A stretch of DNA of 64,000 bases, taken from positions 992,001 to 1,056,000 of the forward strand of contig JAAFYY010000001.1 in NCBI GenBank assembly GCA_014284505.1. Reading direction: 5' to 3'. Made by a program: the position numbers and the translations under genes. The stretch comes from Streptacidiphilus sp. 4-A2 (GTDB lineage Bacteria; Actinomycetota; Actinomycetes; Streptomycetales; Streptomycetaceae). Of this stretch, positions 1-7,500 are shown one piece after another. Position 1 is the stretch's first letter. Every line of letters begins with the position of its first letter. The notes under the pieces were generated by a model, which saw nothing but the letters and a program-made list of their open reading frames with translations, did no database searches and had not been told where the DNA came from.

Positions 1-303
1 CATCTGCCGCACAGCATCGACCCGGCGGTGGTGTTCGCGCTGCTCGGCGCGACCAGGGCGGTGTACACCTCGCGCGGACGGGTGGCGGCGCTGCTGGGCT
101 GCTCCGAGGAGCGCGCCGAGGAGGCACTGGACACGCTGGTCGAGGCACATCTGCTGGACCCGCCCCGGGCCGGGCGGTACCGGCTGGACGCGCTGTCGCA
201 GGCGTACGCCAGGGAGCAGGCGCAGCACACCGCCCTCCAGGAGCCTTACGGCCAAGGTGAGTTGTTCGGCGCGAACGGCTCACCGGTCACCCGCGCCGGG
301 TGA
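1..303 (+). CDS. AfsR/SARP-type regulator, C-terminal fragment
   Basis: The frame is open from the first base and ends at a TGA at 301-303, giving the last 100 residues of a longer protein. The visible part resembles the winged-helix segment that follows the NB-ARC ATPase domain in AfsR-like regulators: a helix-rich stretch, then a '[22 protein letters not shown]' type strand-helix end (compare the common 'RYRxHDLxxxYA' motif). No TPR repeats follow, so this would be a short AfsR-type protein. It sits 82 bp upstream of the co-directional O-methyltransferase and next to a bafilomycin-type PKS; from memory, bafilomycin clusters carry an AfsR-family activator at this place. The DNA-binding half lies outside the window, so the assignment rests on the C-terminus and context only. 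A LuxR/LAL-type ATPase regulator is the main alternative. Confidence 0.55.
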   Translation, partial: HLPHSIDPAVVFALLGATRAVYTSRGRVAALLGCSEERAEEALDTLVEAHLLDPPRAGRYRLDALSQAYAREQAQHTALQEPYGQGELFGANGSPVTRAG

Positions 304-335
304 CCGGCGGGCCGGCCCTGCTCCCTGCGCCCGCG

Positions 336-365
336 TCCGGTCCACCTGTCTCCGGTCCACCTGTC
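336..365. repeat. perfect 15-bp tandem direct repeat upstream of the O-methyltransferase
   Basis: The unit TCCGGTCCACCTGTC occurs at 336-350 and again immediately at 351-365. It fills the gap between the regulator stop and the O-methyltransferase ribosome binding site (AGAGGGG, 369-375). SARP-family activators bind short direct repeats near promoters, so an operator role is possible, but the 15-bp spacing is not the usual 11- or 22-bp period. Simple slippage duplication is the alternative. Confidence 0.6.
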
Positions 366-385
366 ACCAGAGGGGATGCTTCGCC

Positions 386-1048
386 ATGGCCAATCAGACG
401 GCGGCCACCGCCGAATTACTCGACTACGTCCGGCAGACATCACTGCGCGACGACGGGATCCTGCGGGAACTCCGCGAGACAACCGCGCGGCTGCCGGGCG
501 GCGAGGCCATGCAGGTGCTGGCCGAGGAGGGGCAGCTGCTGGCCCTGCTGGTCAGGCTGACCGGCGCCAGGTCGGTGCTGGAGATCGGCACCTTCACCGG
601 CTACGCCACCCTGTGCATGGCCCGGGCGCTGCCGTCCGGGGGCGAGCTGGTCAGCTGCGACCTGGACGAGCGCTGGCCGCTGATCGGCGCGGACTACTGG
701 CGGCGGGCCGGGGTGGAGGACCGGATCGACCTGCGGATCGCGGCCGCCGCCGAGACCTTGAAGGAACTGCTGGCCCAGCGCGGTCCCTGCTCCTTCGACC
801 TGGTCTTCATCGACGCCGACAAGGCCAACTATGTGCGCTACTACGAGTCCTCGCTGGAACTGCTCCGGCCGGGCGGGCTGATCGTGGTCGACAACACCCT
901 GTTCTTCGGCCGGGTGGTCCAGCCCGAGGCCCAGGATCCGGACACGGTCGGGGTCCGCGACCTGAACCGGCTGCTGCACCGGGATCCACGGGTGGAGCTG
1001 TCGCTGCTGGTCATGGCGGACGGCATCACCCTGGCCCGGAAGGTGTGA
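386..1048 (+). CDS. FkbG-type SAM-dependent O-methyltransferase (methoxymalonyl-ACP pathway)
   Basis: This 220-residue class I methyltransferase is of the caffeoyl-CoA/catechol O-methyltransferase family. Its expected role is to methylate the hydroxyl of hydroxymalonyl-ACP, giving methoxymalonyl-ACP. The SAM-binding motif I reads [12 protein letters not shown] (about residues 66-77). The metal-binding pair typical of the family follows as FIDADK (about 141-146) and VVDNTLFFG (about 170-178). The start at 386 is chosen because AGAGGGG lies 10 nt upstream and the length fits FkbG; an upstream start at 257 would overlap the regulator gene. The neighbouring convergent genes encode FkbH, FkbI, FkbJ and FkbK equivalents, which supports the role. 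Codon 11 (416-418) is TTA, so translation may depend on bldA tRNA. The frame is intact. Confidence 0.88.
   Translation: MANQTAATAELLDYVRQTSLRDDGILRELRETTARLPGGEAMQVLAEEGQLLALLVRLTGARSVLEIGTFTGYATLCMARALPSGGELVSCDLDERWPLIGADYWRRAGVEDRIDLRIAAAAETLKELLAQRGPCSFDLVFIDADKANYVRYYESSLELLRPGGLIVVDNTLFFGRVVQPEAQDPDTVGVRDLNRLLHRDPRVELSLLVMADGITLARKV
416..418 (+). promoter_or_regulatory. TTA (bldA-dependent) leucine codon 11 of the O-methyltransferase
   Basis: In frame from the ATG at 386, codon 11 reads TTA, followed by CTC for the next leucine. In Streptomyces TTA is read only by the bldA tRNA, which ties expression to development. This is the only in-frame TTA I noticed in the cluster genes, but I did not check every codon. 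Confidence 0.85.
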
Positions 1049-1059
1049 CCGCTCCACCG

Positions 1060-1094
1060 GGCCCGGCGGCGGGCGGATGACTTGCCGCCGGGCC
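1060..1094 (+). terminator. Rho-independent terminator between convergent O-methyltransferase and FkbH genes
   Basis: A perfect 11-bp G/C stem (1060-1070 pairing with 1084-1094) surrounds a 13-nt loop and is followed by TTTT at 1095-1098 on the plus strand. It lies 12 bp after the O-methyltransferase stop. The hairpin is symmetric, so it may also slow minus-strand transcripts leaving FkbH (stop at 1174), although no T-run exists in that direction. Confidence 0.75.
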
Positions 1095-1173
1095 TTTTCC
1101 GGTCGGCAGTTGCCATTCCCCGCCGACGGAATGCCAAGCTGATGCTACGTCAACTCACGCCTCGGCTCACCCC

Positions 1174-2248
1174 TTACCGACCTCGCGCACCCAGCTCGGG
1201 TGCGTCCAGTCGGATGGTCGTGGATGCGCTGCCGGCCAGGGGCACCAGGTGCAGGCGTTGGAGTCCGGCCGGGTCTCCGGGCCCGGGCGGGGCGGCGCAG
1301 TCGCACGGCTGCTCCTCGAAGCCGGCGAACCGGTAGGCGATCTCCATCATCCGGTTGCGTTCGGTGGCCGGAAGTCGCCGACAGGTGCAGTCCGCCCCGG
1401 GCGGCCTCGTCCGCAAGCCAGTTGAGCAGCGCCGCGCCGACACCGTAGGAGACCACCCGGCAGGAGGTGGCGAGCAGCCGCAGCCGCCAGTTGCCCGGCC
1501 GCCGCTCCAGCAGCATCACTCCGACCGCGCCGTGCGGTCCGAACCGGTCGGTCAGGGTGACCACCAGCACCTCGTGGTCGGGATCGGCCAGCAGGGCGCG
1601 CAGCCGCCGGTCGGAGTAGTGCACGCCGGTGGCGTTCATCTGGCTGGTACGCAGGGTGAGTTCCTCCACCCGGGAGAGCTCCTCCCCGTTGGCCGGGGCG
1701 ATCCGCATCACCATCTCCAGCGAGCGCAGGAACTCCTCGTCCGGCCCTCTGGCCTCGGCACGCTCGGCCTCCCGCCGGAAGCCCGCCTGGTACATGCTCC
1801 GGCGGCGCCGGGAGTCCACGGTGGTGGTGACCGGGGTGAACTCCGGCAGATCCGGCAGCGAGAGCACTTGCTCGGCCGGGTAGACCCGGACCTCCGGCAG
1901 GTGGAAGGACACCTCGGCGCGCTCGGCGGGCTGGTCGTCGACAAAGGCGATGGTACCCAGCGCGAAGTTCAGCCGGTCCGCGATCCGGCGCAGCGACTGC
2001 GATTTGGCGCCCCAGCCGATCTCCGGCAGCACGAAGTACTCGGCGATGCCCAGCGCCTCCAGCCGGGACCAGGCATGCTCGTGGTCGTTGCGACTGGCCA
2101 CCGACTGGAGGATGCCGCGGGAGTCCAGCTCGATCACGGCCTTGCGCACCTCCTCGGGCAGCACCACCTCGCCGTCCTCCAGCAGGGTGCCCCGCCACAG
2201 GGTGTTGTCGAGGTCCCAGACCAGGCACTTGACGGTCCCGTCGGTCAT
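1174..2248 (-). CDS. FkbH-like protein (HAD-type glyceryl-ACP synthase)
   Basis: FkbH-family proteins take D-1,3-bisphosphoglycerate, remove a phosphate and load the glyceryl group on the free ACP; this is the first step to methoxymalonyl-ACP. The N-terminal HAD motif is CLVWDLDNTLW (about residues 8-18), with VASRND and FVDDQPAER further on. The C-terminal half is acetyltransferase-like and ends with the family motif ERNRMMEIAYRFAGF. Start 2248 overlaps the acyl-CoA dehydrogenase stop (ATGA, 2245-2248), indicating translational coupling. The frame is broken near 1366 and 1376. Adding one base at each (GG to GGG near 1366; GCGAC to GCGGAC near 1376) restores the family sequence, so both look like sequencing losses. 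Bridged length is about 358 residues, as expected for the family. Confidence 0.88.
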
Positions 2249-3377
2249 CGCTTCCCTCCCTGTGTGCCGGATCCGCTTACGGTGACCGCGTGTTGGGCGA
2301 GCATCAGCCGGCACAGTTCACTGCTGCCCTCGATGATCTCCATCAGTTTGGCGTCCCGGTAGGCCCGGGCCACCACATGGCCGTCCGTCGATCCGGCCGA
2401 GGCCAGCACCTGCACCGCGAGGGCCGCCCCGGCGGCCGCTCGGGTGGAACTGACGTGCTTGGCAAGCACGGTGGCCACCACCTGCTCGGGGAGCCGGAGT
2501 CCCAGCAGCGGCTGGCGTGTTCACACACCCGGGTGGCGATCTGCTCTCCCGCGTAGAGCTCGGCCAGATGACCGGCGACCAGTTGGTGCTCGGCCAGCGG
2601 TCGGCCGAACTGCTCGCGGACGGCGGCGTGGGCGGTGGCCGCGGCCAGGCAGGCACGCAGGATCCCCACACAGCCCCACGCCACCGACATCCGCCCGTAG
2701 GCCAGAGCGGAGGTCACCAGCAGCGGCAACGGCAGGCCGTACCCGCCGAGCACCTGCTCGGCCGGTACCCGGACCGACTCCAGCAGCAGATCCGCATGCC
2801 CGGCGGCGCGGCAGCCCAGCGGTTCGGCGATCCGCTCGATCCGCAGTCCGGGAGCGTCGGCGGGCACCAGCACCGCCGCCGCGCCGTCCTCGTAGCTTCC
2901 GAACACCACGATCTGGTCCGCATAGTGAGCGGCCGTCACCCATTTCTTGCGGCCGTCGATGACCACCGATCCGCCCTCGCGGCGGATGGTGGTGTCCATC
3001 GCCGCCAGGTCACTGCCGGCCTGTGGCTCGCTGAAGGCCACTGCCGCCAGCGCCCCACCGGTCAGCCCGGGCAGGAACTCCGCCTGCTGCCGGGGGCTGC
3101 CGAAGCGCTGGACGGTCCAGGCCGCCATCCCCTGCGAGGTCATCACGCTGCGCAGCGAACTGCACAGGCTGCCGACATGTGCCGTGTACTGGCCGCTCTC
3201 CAGGCTGCTGAGCCCCCAACCCCCGTACTGGGCAGGGACTTCGGCGCACATCCTGCCCTGCCCGCCCAGTTCCCGCAGGAGGGCCTGCGGCAGCAGTCCG
3301 GTGCGGTCCCACTCCCCCGCGCGGTCGCCGACCAGCGCGGTGGCCGCCTCGGCGGCCTCGGTCAGGTCCTCACCCAT
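2245..3377 (-). CDS. acyl-CoA dehydrogenase, FkbI-like (oxidation of glyceryl/hydroxymalonyl-ACP intermediate)
   Basis: This FAD-dependent acyl-CoA dehydrogenase family enzyme is expected to oxidise the ACP-bound intermediate on the way to hydroxymalonyl-ACP. Seen in order are an N-terminal helical domain, the FAD/substrate signature VAFSEPQAGSD (about residues 113-123), a middle beta-domain with KKWVTAAHYAD, and the C-terminal helical part REQFGRPLAEHQLV. The end carries AKLMEIIEGSSELCR, the usual position of the C-terminal FAD/substrate contact. Start 3377 overlaps the ACP stop by 8 bp. One frameshift lies at a GGGG run at 2488-2491; one extra G would join 'SGSP' to 'EQVVATVLAKH' without residue loss. 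Bridged length is about 378 residues, normal for the family. Confidence 0.88.
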
Positions 3378-3669
3378 GGCGGCCGTCCGACTGGGTTTCT
3401 CGGAGCCTGCGGACCAGCGCGGCCATCCGGGTCACCGTGCGGAAGTTGTCCAGCCGCAGGTCTGTGCCGCGGATGGCGATGCCGTACGACTTCTCCAGGT
3501 GCACCACCAGTTGCATGGCGAACAGCGAGGACAGTCCGCCCTCCTGGAACAGGTCGGTCTCCGGCTCCCAGGCGGAGTGGGTATGCCCCTCCAGGAAGCC
3601 GAGCAGCTCCGCCTCGACGCCGTCGGCACCGGTGCTCGCCGGGGATTCCGGATTGTACTGAACTGTCAT
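3370..3669 (-). CDS. discrete acyl carrier protein for methoxymalonyl-ACP (FkbJ-like)
   Basis: This 99-residue free-standing ACP should carry the C3 unit through the FkbH, FkbI, FkbK and FkbG steps and present methoxymalonate to PKS AT domains. The phosphopantetheine site is in EGGLSSLFAMQLV, where the Ser lies in an LSS context instead of the classical DSL, as often seen in this ACP subgroup. Start 3669 is preferred because AAGGAAG lies 6-7 nt upstream; an in-frame ATG 18 bp earlier lacks such a site. It overlaps the acyl-CoA dehydrogenase gene by 8 bp and follows the dehydrogenase gene by 35 bp. Confidence 0.85.
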   Translation of the reverse strand: MTVQYNPESPASTGADGVEAELLGFLEGHTHSAWEPETDLFQEGGLSSLFAMQLVVHLEKSYGIAIRGTDLRLDNFRTVTRMAALVRRLRETQSDGRHG

Positions 3670-3704
3670 CAGTCTTCCTTTTTTCATAGCAGTTGAGCGT
3701 GCAT

Positions 3705-4592
3705 TCAGCGGTAGTTGTAGAAGCCGGAGCCGGTCTTGCGTCCGCACCTGCCTTCGCGGACCAGGGTGAGCAGCAGGTCGCACGGCCGGCAGCCCTCGTC
3801 CCCGGTCCGCTCGTGGAGCACCCGCAGCGAGTCGACCAGGTTGTCCAGGCCGATCAGGTCGGCGGTCCGCAGCGGGCCGGTGGGGTGCCCCAGGCAGCCC
3901 TGCATCAGCGCGTCCACGGCCTCGGCGGTGGCTGTTCCCTGCTGCACCACCCGGGCCGCGTCGTTGATCATCGGGTGCAGGATCCGGCTGGTGACAAAGC
4001 CCGGCGCGTCGCGGACCACCACCGCCTCCCGGCGCAGCGCCGCCAGCAACGAGAGGACCGCGGACATCGTCCGCCCTCCGGTCCGCGGTCCGCGGATCAC
4101 CTCGACCGTTCTGATCAGGTAGGGCGGGTTCATGAAGTGCGTGCCGATCAGCTCGGCCGGCCGGTCCACCGCCCCGGCCAGCTCCTCGACCGGGATCGAG
4201 GAGGTGTTGGTGATCAGCGGTGTCCCTGGTCGGACCAGCGCCGAGACCTCGGCCAGCAGCCCGGCCTTGAGGTCGGCGCTCTCGGTGATCGCCTCGATCA
4301 CCGCGGTCGCCCCGGCCGCGGCGGCGGCGTCGGTACCGGTGGACAACTGCCCGGGGACGGTGCCCGGCGGCAGGGCGCCGAGCAGCTGGGCCAGCCGCAG
4401 TTCGTCGGAGATCCGGTCACGGGCCCGGTCGAGCCGCTGCCGGTCGGTGTCGACCAGGTGCACCGGCAGCCCGTGCCCGAGGGCCAGGGCGGTGATGCCG
4501 ACGCCCATCACCCCGGCCCCGAGGACGGTCAGCGCGTGCGACGCGGCATCGGCCGCCGGGGGGTCCGGTGGTTCGGGTGGTGTGCTGCTCAT
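3705..4592 (-). CDS. 3-hydroxyacyl-CoA dehydrogenase, FkbK-like (hydroxymalonyl-ACP pathway)
   Basis: This 295-residue NAD-dependent 3-hydroxybutyryl-CoA dehydrogenase family protein oxidises the glyceryl-ACP intermediate. The Rossmann motif is VLGAGVMGVGI (about residues 23-33). Substrate/NAD motifs ITNTSSIPV and GTHFMNPPYL (containing the catalytic His) follow, as does VVRDAPGFVTSRIL. The C-terminal domain ends with GRKTGSGFYNY, typical of the family. Start 4592 overlaps the preceding PKS/TE stop (ATGA, 4589-4592), so it is translationally coupled to the last PKS gene. This joins precursor supply to the assembly line in one operon. The reading frame is intact. Confidence 0.9.
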   Translation of the reverse strand: MSSTPPEPPDPPAADAASHALTVLGAGVMGVGITALALGHGLPVHLVDTDRQRLDRARDRISDELRLAQLLGALPPGTVPGQLSTGTDAAAAAGATAVIEAITESADLKAGLLAEVSALVRPGTPLITNTSSIPVEELAGAVDRPAELIGTHFMNPPYLIRTVEVIRGPRTGGRTMSAVLSLLAALRREAVVVRDAPGFVTSRILHPMINDAARVVQQGTATAEAVDALMQGCLGHPTGPLRTADLIGLDNLVDSLRVLHERTGDEGCRPCDLLLTLVREGRCGRKTGSGFYNYR

Positions 4593-7500
4593 CGGTGCGG
4601 ACTCCTCTGCTCGGCGGGGAGGTCGACAACCCGGCTCGGCCCGGCGGCTTCGGCGGCTTCGGCGGCTTTGCCGGTGTCGGCGCGCCCCGGTGGGCGCTGC
4701 GACTTCCGCGGCTGCGGTGGGCGCTGCGGAGAGGACGGTCTCCAGCCAGCCCGCGACGGCCTGGCCGGTGGTTCCGACGTGCTCCTCCATGATCGAGAAG
4801 TGGTCGCCCGGGACGTCCACCACGGTGTGTGGGCCGGCCCAGGTGGAACGCCACTCCCGGCGTCGCCGGACGGCGTGCCCAGCGGGGTGGCGGCGCGTAC
4901 CAGCAGCACGGAGCGTGGACCGCGGGCGGCTCCCAGTCGTCGAGCAGCCGGAAGTAGCGCCCCATCGCGGTCAGCCGTACACCGTCCATCGGCGCCGCCC
5001 GGTCCTCCCTGGCGAACATCCCGCCCAGCAGCACAATCGTTGAACTGGGTGATGCCCTGGTTGTCGGACAGATAGGTGTCCAGCAGCACCACCGCCGCCG
5101 GTCCGGCGCCTAGCCGCTCCAACTCGGCGGCGGCCCGTGTGCCAGCGTGCCGCCGGAGGAGGAGCCGACCAGCACCAGCCGCCTGCCGGACAGCTGCTGA
5201 CGGATCGTCAATGCCTGATAGCGGAGCAGCGTGGTCATATCGGCGGGGACCGGCTGCTCCGGGGCGAAGCCCGGGGCGTCCAGCGCGCTGACGCCGTACC
5301 GCCCGCGCAGGTGGGAGGCGAAGCGGGCGTACTGGTGGGCGCCGCCGAGGCGACCACCGAGCCGAAGCAGACCACCACCGGGGCGTCGCCCTCGGGCTCG
5401 CTGATCCGCAGCAGCCGCGGTCCGGTCCCGGCGGCCAACTGGCTTTCGGCGTCGTGGAACTGGGGCGCAGTGCGGAAGCAATGCTTGAGCAGCGCGATGC
5501 CGTCGTCGGTCCGGCCCAGGGCACAGGCCTGGCGGAACAGCACACTCACCGGGTCGGCGGGGGATTCGGGCTCCGCCGCCCCGGTGCGACGGGCGGTGGG
5601 GCGTCCTGCGCGGCGGCCAGGGCGGCGGCGAGCAGCGCGGCCAGCCCGGCCGGGGTGCCGGCGTCCAGCACGGCCGACGGCCGCAGCCGTACGCCGGTCG
5701 CCTCGGCCAGGCGGTTGCGCAGTTCCACGGCGGTCAGCGAGTCGAAGCCGACCGCGAGAAAGGCGACGGTGTCGGCCAGCGTCTCCGGATCCGAATGGCC
5801 GAGCACCGCAGCCGCCTGGGCGCGGATCAGGTCGCACAGGATCCGCGGACGCTGCTCCGGATCGGCCTCGGCGAGCCGCTGCCGAAGCGCGTGGCGGGCG
5901 CGGTCCGCCCCGTTCGCGTACCAGGGCGCGCAGCAGCGGGGCACCGGCTGGTCGCGGTAGGCGGCGAGGTCCAGTCGCAGCGGGAGGGCGAGGGCCTGGC
6001 CGGTGGCGAGCGCCGCGTCGAACAGCGCGGTTCCCTGCGCGTCCTCCAGTCCGGCCACGCCGCTGCGGGCCATCCGCCGCCGGTCGGTCCCGCGCGAGGT
6101 CGGCGGTGAGCGCGCTGCGCTGCTGCCACAGCCCCCAGGCCAGCGAGAGCCCCGGCAGTCCCTGCCGTCGCCGTTCCCGCGACCAGCGCGTCCAGGGCGG
6201 CGTTGGCGGCGCAGTAGGCGGCCTGGCCGGGACTGCCGAAGACGCCCGCCGCCGAGGAGATAGACCACGAAGGCCGACAGCTCCGCGTCCCCGCGTCAGC
6301 TCGTGCAGTTGCCAAGGCGGCGTCGACCTTGGGGCGCAGCACCCGCTCGCCGCTCCGGGGTCAGTGCCTCCAGCAGTCCGTCGTCCAGTACGCCCGCGGT
6401 GTGCACCACGGCCCGCAGCGGGTGCTCCGCCGGGATCGCCCCAGCGCCGCGGCGAGGTCATGACCGTCAGTCAGGTCACAGGCGAAAGGCGTGAGTTCCG
6501 CACCGGCCCCGGCCAGTTCGGCGATCAGCTCGGGCATCCCGGCCGCGTCCGGGCCCTGGCGGCTGAGCAGCCGCAGCCGGCGCACGCCGTGTACGGCGAC
6601 CAGATGGCGGGCCAGCACCACAGCCAGTGCCCCGCCGCCGCTGAGCAGCACCGTCCCCTGCGGGCCGAGCCCGGCCTCCGGCGACGAGCTGGCGGCCGAT
6701 CCGGCCCTGACCAGCCTGGGTACCTTCAACACCCCTCGCGCAGTGCCAGTTGTGGCTCCCCGGCTACGAGCACGGTCGGCAGGGCGGCGGCGGCCGTCTC
6801 CGGCGCGTCGGTGTCCAGCAGCAGGAACCTGTCCGGGTGCCAGTTGGGCGGCGCGCAGCAGGCCCCAGACCGCGGCGGCGGCCAGGTCCAGCGGCCCGCC
6901 GCCCGGTTCGGCCGCGCCCCGGGTGAGCACCACCAGCGGCACCCCGGCGAAACGGTCGTCGGCCAGCCAGCCGCGCAGCCGTTCCAGCACCCAGGACAGC
7001 ACGGCGTGCACCGGCTGCGGGCCGGGTCCGGCGGCGGGCGGGCAGAGCAGCAGCGCCGCGTCGGGCAGCGGGCACGCCGGGTCCCGGCCGGAGTCGACCT
7101 CCAGCGGGTCGACCGGGAAGCCGGGCGGCAGCAGCCGTCCGTCCGCCGGGCCGAGCAGGCCCCAGCGGGTCACCGGGCGCGCTGCGGGCGGCTCGGCCAG
7201 GGGCATCCAGTCCAGCAGGAACAGCGAATCGGCCGGGGTCCGCAGGGCGGCGGTGGAGGCCTCGCGCAGCAGCAGCGAACCGACGGTCGCGACCGGGTTG
7301 CCCGCCGGGTCGGTGATCCGCAGCGAGACCGCGTCCGGACCGTCCGGCCGCAGCGCCACCCGCAGCAGCGGCTGGGCGCAGGGCTCGATCAGGGCCTGCT
7401 GCCAGCTGAACGGCAGCGGCACACCGTCGCCGACCGGCGACGGCGCGGCGCCGCAGGCCGGTTGCCTGCGCGGCGGCGTCCAGCAGCGCGGGGTGCACCG

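Noticed and set aside
257..385. Upstream start of the O-methyltransferase at 257
   Set aside because: It overlaps the regulator end, lacks family similarity, and ATG 386 has its own ribosome binding site.
2249..2314. Upstream extension of the FkbH gene to 2314
   Set aside because: It would add a basic, unlike-family leader and lie within the acyl-CoA dehydrogenase; ATG 2248 gives the normal FkbH start and an ATGA coupling.
3693..5075. Long plus-strand open frames across the minus-strand genes (also 5137-7635, 32951-34468, 43884-46373, 57219-59327)
   Set aside because: They are antisense shadows of high-GC coding DNA: Arg/Pro/Gly-rich translations with no domain, while the minus strand gives clear PKS motifs.
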